5,391 bases of DNA from Caldithrix sp. (lineage in GTDB: Bacteria > Zhuqueibacterota > Zhuqueibacteria > Oceanimicrobiales > Oceanimicrobiaceae), in assembly GCA_004357015.1 (NCBI GenBank), contig SMXE01000011.1:1-5391 (forward strand). The letters run 5' to 3'. This document shows positions 1 to 5,132 of the stretch, piece after piece. A program made the translations under genes and the position numbers. How positions within the stretch are numbered: the stretch's first letter is position 1; each line of letters begins with the position of its first letter. The notes beneath the pieces were generated by a model. That model had not been told where the DNA came from and made no database searches. It saw nothing but the letters and a program-made list of their open reading frames with translations.

Positions 1-63
1 AAATCGCTCGGAAAATTGATGCAATTTTATTTGTATCTTTGTCGATAATTCTCTAAGTTCCAT
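1..63 (-). CDS. 5' end of an unidentified divergent gene, cut by the window edge
   Basis: On the minus strand an ATG at 63-61 opens 21 sense codons that run off the left edge of the window. The visible N-terminus reads MELRELSTKIQIKLHQFSER followed by F. It is charged and probably helical, with no signal peptide or membrane segment in the visible part. The main support is an excellent ribosome site, AAGGAGG at 76-70, six bases before the ATG, in the same style as the cox genes. The gene is divergent from the oxidase operon and shares a long intergenic region with it. Too little is visible to name a family. An alternative reading is a + strand gene ending in this stretch (a frame open from base 3 to the stop at 54-56), but that has no positive evidence, and 21 open codons can easily occur by chance. 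Confidence 0.55.
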   Translation of the reverse strand, partial: MELRELSTKIQIKLHQFSERF

Positions 64-65
64 CA

Positions 66-122
66 GGCTCCTCCTTATCCTTAAAGTCAATTTCACTAAA
101 ATTAATGTATAAGGTTGGAGCC
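66..122 (-). promoter_or_regulatory. Leader hairpin covering the ribosome site of the divergent gene
   Basis: Read on the minus strand, GGCTCCAACCTTAT (122-109) is complementary to ATAAGGAGGAGCC (78-66). Six pairs (GGCTCC/GGAGCC), a 2x1 internal loop, then six more pairs (CCTTAT/ATAAGG) enclose a loop of about 30 bases. The second arm contains the whole Shine-Dalgarno. Read on the + strand, the same stem is followed by six T residues (123-128), so it could instead resemble a terminator for rightward transcription, though the loop is long for that. The pairing is visible; a regulatory role is inferred and depends on where transcription starts. Confidence 0.4.
70..76 (-). promoter_or_regulatory. 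Shine-Dalgarno of the divergent gene, able to be sequestered
   Basis: The minus strand reads AAGGAGG here, six bases before the ATG at 63-61. The site lies inside one arm (66-78) of an inverted repeat whose partner is 109-122, so a transcript that starts upstream of 122 could hide its ribosome site in a hairpin. Confidence 0.6.
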
Positions 123-132
123 TTTTTTGCAA
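104..132 (-). promoter_or_regulatory. Candidate sigma70-type promoter for the divergent gene
   Basis: On the minus strand TTGCAA (132-127) is followed after exactly 17 bases by TACATT (109-104), four of six matches each to the -35 and -10 consensus. Transcription would start near position 97, downstream of the upper arm of the leader hairpin, so this promoter would give a transcript with a free ribosome site. An 8-base palindrome, GTAATTAC (133-140), lies directly upstream. In AT-rich DNA such matches are common. Confidence 0.3.
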
Positions 133-700
133 GTAATTACACGACTTTTTTAGTACATAACTCCAAACTTATTAACTTATTATATTACGTAGCTCTATCA
201 AATTTTGGGGGACATTCTGTTTTTTTGAAGTTTCTCCACTCATCCCCATCCAACATGCGCACGAATATTTTAATGTACTGTTTTTGCAAGGATTGCGCAA
301 GACAGATTCCACAACAAATCAACAGAATAAGCCCCATAAGCCCCCTCAGACCAATAGGCGACTCTTCACAAACAATCACAATTCAATTCCCATTCAGTCG
401 TTTTTTCGTTTTCATCTTGTCCTGGCGATACCGGATGACAGCCTATTGCACTTTGCAAAACTTTGTGTGTAATGTGTGTAATAAGATGGCAAGGGGGTGC
501 AATGAAAATCTTGTTGCATATTTTGCTTCATTTTTTTATATTCAAATTTGATGACCTTGTAAAAAGTCAGAGGTGTTGACTGCAAACCAAAGCAACATGT
601 TAAGTTTAAATGAGTTAAGTCAACATACACTCAGCTTATTGATTTACTTCGCTTAACCAATGTAGATTCGATTCAGTTCGACTTTTTTACGAGGGCGCCA
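133..700. other. AT-rich intergenic stretch without a supported gene
   Basis: No frame in this stretch has a credible ribosome site together with a protein-like composition. The longest + frame (105-551) looks like random translation of AT-rich DNA. It does hold three short perfect tandem duplications (166-182, period 8; 327-344, period 9; 464-482, period 9), the palindromes TTGCGCAA (293-300) and AACATGTT (594-601), an 8-base inverted repeat TGTTGACT (574-581) / AGTCAACA (618-625), and a direct repeat GTTAAGT (599-605 and 614-620). I see no tRNA, rRNA, CRISPR or insertion-sequence structure. Base composition is clearly lower in GC than the cox genes. A decayed gene or an unrecognised small RNA cannot be excluded. 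Confidence 0.6.
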
Positions 701-703
701 AAT

Positions 704-741
704 TTGCCATTCCAGCTATATTCTCATATTTTAGCTAGCTA
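704..741 (+). promoter_or_regulatory. Candidate promoter and operator-like palindrome for the cox operon
   Basis: TTGCCA (704-709, five of six -35 matches) and TATTTT (727-732, four of six -10 matches) are separated by exactly 17 bases, predicting a start near 739 and a leader of about 80 bases before coxB. A perfect 10-base palindrome, TAGCTAGCTA (732-741), covers the end of the -10 and the predicted start, where a repressor would act. AGCTAT occurs at 714-719 and again at 737-742. A second TATA-like element, TATATT, lies at 717-722 without a good -35. This is pattern matching only, in AT-rich DNA. Confidence 0.35.
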
Positions 742-809
742 TTTAATCTTAGTTTGGATATCTAACGCCTAATTGCAGGCACAAATTCGCGTTTCAGAAA
801 CAAGAACCT

Positions 810-816
810 GAGGAGG
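810..816 (+). promoter_or_regulatory. Shine-Dalgarno of coxB
   Basis: GAGGAGG ends five bases before the ATG at 822. It fixes the coxB start; the nearby ATG at 817 is out of frame. Confidence 0.8.
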
Positions 817-821
817 ATGAC

Positions 822-1499
822 ATGCTAGATTGGCTCCCGCCAAACATATCGACTATTGGGCAAGAAATAGACAACTTCTTCTATGTAATCTACTACATAA
901 CGAACACTGTGTTCTTTCTCGTAATGGCTACACTTATCTACTTTCTTATTAAATACCGCTACAAAGAAGGCCGTGAAGCAAAGTATTATCACGGCAACAA
1001 TACACTGGAAGTCGTGTGGGCGAGCGTTACACTCGTTGCCTTGCTCATTCTGGCTTTAGCAAGCCAACCGCTTTGGAGCAAGATAAAACAGGATATTCCC
1101 CCTTCTGATATCGTGGTGCAGATAACGGGGAAACAATTCAATTGGGAAGTCTTATACCCGGGTCCGGATAACATCTTCGGCACTGGTGACGACTATCAAA
1201 TCGACAACAATCTCCACGTACCCGTGAACCGTGTTGTACGAATCGTTCTAAAATCCAAAGACGTCATTCACAGCTTTTTTGTCCCTTCCCTTCGATTGAA
1301 GCAGGATGCCATTCCTGGCAGGGAAATTCTGGCCTGGTTTGAAGCTAATAAGACCGGAAAATACGAAATTCCCTGTGCCGAGTTGTGCGGCTTTGGTCAT
1401 TCAGGAATGCTTGGTTACCTATTTGTACATTCTCCCGAAGACTATCAAAAATGGCAGCAAGAAACCTGGCCTCCGGATATCGAGGAGGTCGGACTTTGA
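822..1499 (+). CDS. coxB: Cytochrome c oxidase subunit II (aa3-type, CuA subunit)
   Basis: This 225-residue subunit accepts electrons from cytochrome c at its binuclear CuA centre on the periplasmic side and passes them to CoxA. Two membrane helices (about residues 18-43 and 63-85) form the anchor, followed by the cupredoxin domain. All CuA ligands are visible: H150 in the DVIHSFFVP segment, then C185, E187, C189, H193 and M196 in CAELCGFGHSGM. The aromatic entry region reads KQFNW, so the tryptophan of mitochondrial-type QWYW, the known electron entry point, is F106. It is followed by an acidic GPDNIFGTGDD loop (114-124). There is no lipobox and no C-terminal cytochrome c domain, so the electron donor must be a separate protein. 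It is the first gene of the cluster, 69 bases before coxA. The start is fixed by the GAGGAGG site. Confidence 0.97.
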   Translation: MLDWLPPNISTIGQEIDNFFYVIYYITNTVFFLVMATLIYFLIKYRYKEGREAKYYHGNNTLEVVWASVTLVALLILALASQPLWSKIKQDIPPSDIVVQITGKQFNWEVLYPGPDNIFGTGDDYQIDNNLHVPVNRVVRIVLKSKDVIHSFFVPSLRLKQDAIPGREILAWFEANKTGKYEIPCAELCGFGHSGMLGYLFVHSPEDYQKWQQETWPPDIEEVGL

Positions 1500-1527
1500 T
1501 CCCACCGCGATTAGCTTTTCCGACCTC
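1485..1527 (+). other. Perfect 9-base inverted repeat across the coxB stop codon
   Basis: GAGGTCGGA (1485-1493) and TCCGACCTC (1519-1527) are exact reverse complements separated by 25 bases. The coxB stop (1497-1499) lies in the loop. No T-tract follows, so it does not look like an intrinsic terminator. An mRNA hairpin here could act in processing, stability or expression balance between coxB and coxA. The structure is seen; the role is inferred. Confidence 0.5.
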
Positions 1528-1568
1528 ATTGAAATAATCGTAAAATCAAGAAACCAAAGGGAAAAAAT

Positions 1569-3419
1569 ATGACCAGCGCGACGGCAGTGAAAGAAGTACA
1601 TACAACACACGAACGCCAAGGTTTCCTCAAGACGTACATCTTTTCGCTTGATCATAAGATGATCGCCAAGCAGTTCCTCCTGTTAGGATTGTTCATGATA
1701 TGGATCGGCGGCGGGCTCGCTCTTTTGCTTCGTTGGCAGTTGGCGTATCCCGAGCAACCGCTACCCTTGATCGGCGCATCTGAACAGTATCTGGAAACAG
1801 GGGAGCCGCAAAGTTCAATGGACAGATTCTGGGACAGCGAGCTATCCAAAAGTGATGATGAGCAAGGTTGGCTTACTAAACGGATGCCCGTTGGCATCAT
1901 AACGCCAGCGTTCTACAATGCGCTCTTCACCATGCATGCTACGATCATGATATTCTTTGTTGTGATGCCAATCCTCATCGGCTGTTTCGGCAATTTTCTG
2001 ATCCCGTTGATGATTGGCGCCGGGGATATGGCTTTTCCTTCTTTAAACATGCTTTCGTTCTGGATAGCCGTTCTTGCCGGGATTATTATGATTGCTGGCT
2101 TCCTTGTACCGGGTGGCCACGCCGCCTCAGGCTGGACTGCCTACGCCCCCCTGTCTAGTGATCCCACGTGGACCGGCGTTGACTGGGGCCAAAACCTCTG
2201 GTGCATCAGTCTTGTCGTGCTTGGCATCTCGTCCCTCATGGGCTCTATAAACTACATTACGACCATAATAAACATGCGGGCGCCAGGTATGACGTTCATG
2301 CGCCTGCCGCTGGTCATCTGGTCATTGTTTATTGTTGCTATTTTGCTGCTTCTGGCCTTGCCCGTCCTGACCGCGGCCATTGCCATGCTGCTTTTCGACC
2401 GGCTGGCCGGTACGACCTTTTTCAATGCTGCCGGCGGAGGCGATCCACTGCTCTGGCAGCACTTGTTCTGGTTCTTCGGACACCCTGAGGTTTATATTCT
2501 TATTCTGCCGGCGATGGGTGTTGTCTCAGAAATTCTGCCCGTCTTTTCCAGAAAGCCTATTTTCGGTTACAAGGCAATGGTGTTGGCGCTGTCAGGCATT
2601 GCTTTCCTTGGCTGGATTGTGTGGGGACATCACATGTTCCAGAGCGGCATGAACCCGGCATTGGGCGCAACCTTCATGATTTCGACGATGCTGATTTCTG
2701 TGCCATCCGCAATCAAGACGTTTAATTGGCTGGGAACTTTGTGGGGTGGCAACATCACTTTCCCAGCCCCCATGCTCAACGCGCTTGCTTTCGTTTCAAT
2801 GTTTGTCATTGGAGGTCTCTCCGGCATCTACATGGCTTCCACAGTCGTGGATATCTTCATTCATGATACCTATTATATCGTAGCGCACATTCATTATGTC
2901 GTTTTCGGCGGAAGCATCTTTGGCCTTTTTGCAGCAGCCTACTATTGGTTCCCGAAAATGTTCGGTAGAATGATGAACCAAACCTTGAGCAAGGTTCACT
3001 TCTGGTTCACTTTTATCCCCTTCAACTGCACCTTCTTCCCGATGCACATTCTCGGCATTGGCGGCCACATGCGCAGAATCTACAATCCCATGCAATACGA
3101 ATTTCTACAGCAGTTTGAGGGGTGGAACATCTTCATTTCGATCAGCGCCTTTGTGCTTGGCTTCAGCCAACTCATTTTCTTGTTCAACTTCTTCTGGAGT
3201 ATGTTCAAGGGGAAGAAGGCAGATGACAATCCCTGGAAAGCCACAACACTCGAATGGACCACTGCGACACCTCCTCCGCACGGAAATTTCGATGTTCTGC
3301 CAACGGTTTATCATGGTCCTTGTGAGTACAGTGTTCCTGGCGCGAAAAAGGATTTCACCATGCAGACAGAAAACGTTGACTTGCAAGCAATGAGCGGCAA
3401 CGGAGGCAATGGCGCGTGA
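1569..3419 (+). CDS. coxA: Cytochrome c oxidase subunit I (A1-type heme-copper oxidase catalytic subunit)
   Basis: This 616-residue membrane protein carries heme a and the heme a3-CuB centre where O2 is reduced to water with proton pumping. Visible residues are: heme a ligands H123 (TMHATIM) and H442; heme a3 ligand H440; CuB ligands H305, H354 and H355; the cross-linked tyrosine Y309 in GHPEVY; D-pathway N142, D153, N160 and E307; K-pathway S320, S380 and K383; the H432-D433 pair; and R502-R503. E307 places it in the A1 class. The family signature TLEWTTATPPP lies at 560-570. Oddities are an insertion of about 45 residues in the loop between helices I and II (61-107) and isoleucine (I441) between the two heme-ligating histidines, where phenylalanine is usual. 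A modest AAGGGA (1557-1562) precedes the ATG. The C-terminus is Gly/Asn-rich, and its codons contain the ribosome site of the next gene. Confidence 0.98.
   Translation: MTSATAVKEVHTTHERQGFLKTYIFSLDHKMIAKQFLLLGLFMIWIGGGLALLLRWQLAYPEQPLPLIGASEQYLETGEPQSSMDRFWDSELSKSDDEQGWLTKRMPVGIITPAFYNALFTMHATIMIFFVVMPILIGCFGNFLIPLMIGAGDMAFPSLNMLSFWIAVLAGIIMIAGFLVPGGHAASGWTAYAPLSSDPTWTGVDWGQNLWCISLVVLGISSLMGSINYITTIINMRAPGMTFMRLPLVIWSLFIVAILLLLALPVLTAAIAMLLFDRLAGTTFFNAAGGGDPLLWQHLFWFFGHPEVYILILPAMGVVSEILPVFSRKPIFGYKAMVLALSGIAFLGWIVWGHHMFQSGMNPALGATFMISTMLISVPSAIKTFNWLGTLWGGNITFPAPMLNALAFVSMFVIGGLSGIYMASTVVDIFIHDTYYIVAHIHYVVFGGSIFGLFAAAYYWFPKMFGRMMNQTLSKVHFWFTFIPFNCTFFPMHILGIGGHMRRIYNPMQYEFLQQFEGWNIFISISAFVLGFSQLIFLFNFFWSMFKGKKADDNPWKATTLEWTTATPPPHGNFDVLPTVYHGPCEYSVPGAKKDFTMQTENVDLQAMSGNGGNGA
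3401..3406 (+). promoter_or_regulatory. Shine-Dalgarno of the small CoxF-like gene, inside coxA
   Basis: CGGAGG lies within the last coxA codons, nine bases before the GTG at 3416. It decides the start of the small gene and explains the Gly-rich coxA tail. Confidence 0.65.
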
Positions 3420-3526
3420 GCAACACAAACCAGAAGATACAGAATCGACGCATTTTGTGGATCCTTTTGGGAGTAATGGCGTTGTTATATTTTCTGTCAA
3501 TTCTGATCGTAAACCTCAAAAACTAA
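3416..3526 (+). CDS. Small single-helix membrane protein, CoxF-like / oxidase small assembly type
   Basis: A GTG at 3416 opens a 36-codon frame ending in TAA at 3524-3526. It overlaps the coxA stop by four bases (GTGA) and abuts the next ATG directly (TAA then ATG). The protein begins MSNTNQKIQNRRILWILLGV; residues 13-33 form one membrane helix preceded by a basic Q-N-R-R cluster, and it ends IVNLKN. Short proteins of this design (basic N-terminus, one helix with a Leu-Tyr/Phe motif, short tail) lie next to oxidase genes in Proteobacteria under names such as CoxF or 'cytochrome oxidase small assembly protein'. That likeness is from memory and short enough to be convergent. A ribosome site at 3401-3406, exact tiling between two cox genes, and the lack of a ribosome site for the following gene all support translation. 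An assembly or stabilising role is inferred. Confidence 0.75.
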   Translation: MSNTNQKIQNRRILWILLGVMALLYFLSILIVNLKN

Positions 3527-4228
3527 ATGACCTCGCGAACAGCGGATTTTGATCAAATCGAGTTGGCAGAAGACACTCGGGAAGTCCGGAAGCGTCACGG
3601 TTCAGGCGCGCCTCCGGGCATAATCGACGACGATTTCGACCCAGGCAACGACGCCAACGGTGAGACACGGCCGTCAATAGGAAATGCATTTATCGCCACG
3701 CTGTTGTTTCTCGGGGCAGACATCATGTTGTTTGCCGGTTTAATCGGTGCTTTCGTGGTGTTTCGTTATGGTGCGGAAAACTGGCCGCCACCAGGTCAAC
3801 CGAGATTGCCCGTGGGTGTCACGGCCATTAACACAGCGATTCTCCTTTTAAGCGGATTCTTGATGGCACACACATGGCGCCTGCTTGCTGGAAGGAACCG
3901 TCACCAAATAGTGAAGTGGCTTCTGGCAGTTCTGGCCTTGGGAGTCGCTTTCCTAATGGTGCAAGGCTACGAGTGGCTACGGCTGTTGGACTTCGGACTT
4001 AAGCTGTCATCAGGCGTTTTTGGCGCCACATTTTATACATTGATCGGATGTCATGCTTTGCACGTTATAGGTGCAGTCATTTGGCTGTCCGCTGTGTCAC
4101 TTCGAATTCGTCTCAGTTCCCACGCATTTGATGAGCGCCGCATCGAGAGTGTAAAACTAATAGGCATGTACTGGTTTTTGGTTGTAGCGCTTTGGCCGAT
4201 TCTTTATGGCCTCGTTTACTGGAGTTAA
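3527..4228 (+). CDS. coxC: Cytochrome c oxidase subunit III-family protein, divergent paralogue
   Basis: This 233-residue protein has a hydrophilic, acidic N-terminal tail (1-52, with DDDFDPGNDANGE at 34-46) and then five membrane helices (about 55-79, 97-117, 129-149, 165-190 and 211-231), the short bacterial form of subunit III. Family marks are FLGADIMLFAGLIGAF (61-76), QGYEW (146-150) and GCHALHVIGA (174-183). The conserved helix glutamate near the D-pathway mouth is aspartate here (D65). In the last helix the usual Y-W-H-F-V-D pattern is Y-W-F-L-V-V, so both His and Asp are lost (F217, V220). Subunit III normally stabilises turnover and proton uptake by CoxA; this copy may do so in altered form. 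No ribosome site precedes the ATG, so it is probably translated by coupling to the small gene whose stop it touches. Confidence 0.9.
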   Translation: MTSRTADFDQIELAEDTREVRKRHGSGAPPGIIDDDFDPGNDANGETRPSIGNAFIATLLFLGADIMLFAGLIGAFVVFRYGAENWPPPGQPRLPVGVTAINTAILLLSGFLMAHTWRLLAGRNRHQIVKWLLAVLALGVAFLMVQGYEWLRLLDFGLKLSSGVFGATFYTLIGCHALHVIGAVIWLSAVSLRIRLSSHAFDERRIESVKLIGMYWFLVVALWPILYGLVYWS

Positions 4229-4242
4229 TGAAGGAGTCAAGA

Positions 4243-4506
4243 ATGAAGAAAATAAACTGGTTCTTGCTTATTGGCCTGCCGCTAATTATATTTGCACCGC
4301 AATTGCTGAGTGCATGCCCAGGTTGCAATGCCCTGTCTGACAATTCCCTCGGGCAAGGCTTTAACAGCAGTGTTTTGTTCCTGATGTCTATGCCTTTCGT
4401 GGTATTTGGCAGTATAGCCATGGGTATTATTTTGGTGACAAAAAACAGTAGAACCCCCAGACATGATGACGAATATTCAAACAAAACAGAGGAGACAGAG
4501 CATTGA
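4243..4506 (+). CDS. Small membrane protein with signal peptide/lipobox and periplasmic CPxC motif
   Basis: The start is the ATG at 4243, six bases after AAGGAG (4231-4236); the frame is also open upstream, including an ATG at 4228, but those starts lack a ribosome site. The 87-residue product has a signal-like N-terminus (2-24) ending LLSAC, a good lipobox with C25 as the candidate lipidated residue. C25 is also the first cysteine of C25-P-G-C28. A membrane helix with SSVLFLMSMPFVVFG (42-56, helix to about 66) and an acidic, His-containing tail (70-87) follow. The cysteine pair should face the periplasm. I recall similar small CPxC...SILFxMSxPF proteins near oxidase genes in Planctomycetota and relatives, but no function is known to me. 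Copper delivery, thiol chemistry or assembly are possible. Its stop overlaps the next start by four bases. Confidence 0.85.
   Translation: MKKINWFLLIGLPLIIFAPQLLSACPGCNALSDNSLGQGFNSSVLFLMSMPFVVFGSIAMGIILVTKNSRTPRHDDEYSNKTEETEH
4488..4494 (+). promoter_or_regulatory. Shine-Dalgarno for the TTG start of the second subunit III gene
   Basis: AGAGGAG lies eight bases before the TTG at 4503. It supports TTG as the start codon; the next in-frame ATG is well inside the gene, next to the first membrane helix. Confidence 0.7.
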
Positions 4507-5111
4507 GCCTCGCTACAACAGCAGTTGAACCTGCAGAATCCCCACTGACTCCGGAAAGTTGGGGCAAGCTTGGCATGTGGGTGTTTCTGGCGGGAGACGC
4601 CATGTCTTTCGGAGCACTCCTGGCAGGCTACGGCGCCATCCGCGCCGGCAGCCTCGACTGGCCCATCCCGCAGGAAATTCTTGGCATCAAGCTTACCGCG
4701 TTTATGACTTTCCTGCTTATTTGCAGCAGTTTGACCATGGTGAAGGGACTGTCTGCAATCAAACACGGCGACTCCAAAGGCCTGGTACGATTCATGCTTG
4801 TGACCGCTCTGAGTGGCCTGGTCTTTTTGGGTTTGCAGGCCTACGAGTGGACACACTTGATCCAGCACGGCCTGACGCTCACTAGCAACCCATACGGCAG
4901 CTATCTTTTCGGAACGACATTTTATCTTATTACAGGATTTCATGGCGCTCACGTCACGGTCGGGGTGATCTATCTGACCATCATTGCCTTGCGCGGGATG
5001 AAAGGCAAGTATTCTGCGGAGAATGCGAACGGCGTCGAAATAGCCGGCCTCTATTGGCACTTTGTCGATCTCGTCTGGATTCTTGTATTCACTTTCGTCT
5101 ATCTGATTTAA
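4503..5111 (+). CDS. coxC: Cytochrome c oxidase subunit III, canonical paralogue
   Basis: This 202-residue protein has five predicted membrane helices (about 22-46, 62-82, 95-116, 137-163 and 180-201) and no long N-terminal tail. Family marks are FLAGDAMSFGALLAGY (28-43), QAYEW (112-116), FHGAHVTVG (146-154) and YWHFVDLVW (184-192), with the His-Asp pair (H186, D189) that the upstream paralogue lacks. The usual glutamate of the first helix is aspartate (D32). As subunit III it should bind CoxA and support proton uptake and enzyme stability. It starts at TTG, overlapping the CPxC gene stop by four bases (TTGA), so coupling is likely. The two subunit III genes differ too much to be a recent duplication, so both are probably retained for distinct positions or roles. 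Confidence 0.92.
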   Translation: MSLATTAVEPAESPLTPESWGKLGMWVFLAGDAMSFGALLAGYGAIRAGSLDWPIPQEILGIKLTAFMTFLLICSSLTMVKGLSAIKHGDSKGLVRFMLVTALSGLVFLGLQAYEWTHLIQHGLTLTSNPYGSYLFGTTFYLITGFHGAHVTVGVIYLTIIALRGMKGKYSAENANGVEIAGLYWHFVDLVWILVFTFVYLI

Positions 5112-5132
5112 CGAACCGAGGAGAATAGGGCT

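Noticed and set aside
185..337. Possible 50-codon minus-strand gene with a hydrophobic, signal-like N-terminus starting at an ATG at 337-335
   Set aside because: An AGGGGG stretch lies only about three bases before the ATG, which is too close. The repeat ATAAGCCCC creates the Gly-Leu pattern, and the rest resembles no family. It is kept only as a weak possibility.
105..551. 148-codon + strand open frame in the intergenic region
   Set aside because: It has no Shine-Dalgarno, its translation is an uneven Phe/Asn/Cys-rich string typical of AT-rich noncoding DNA, and I recognise no motif.
639..668. Alternative promoter TTGATT...TAGATT or an FNR-type site
   Set aside because: The spacing is 18 bases with only four -10 matches, and there is no downstream ATCAA half-site, so the FNR pattern fails.
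1500..1568. Intrinsic terminator between coxB and coxA
   Set aside because: A strong stem is present, but it is followed by ATTGAAATAATCG rather than a T-tract, and the coxA gene clearly belongs to the same cluster.
3416..3526. Reading the coxA-coxC gap as plain noncoding spacer
   Set aside because: An in-frame start overlapping coxA, a ribosome site, a membrane helix and a stop abutting the next ATG fit a gene far better than spacer.
4192..4242. Longer N-terminus for the CPxC protein, starting at 4192 or 4228
   Set aside because: The upstream starts overlap the preceding subunit III gene and lack a ribosome site, while AAGGAG six bases before the ATG at 4243 yields a clean signal sequence.
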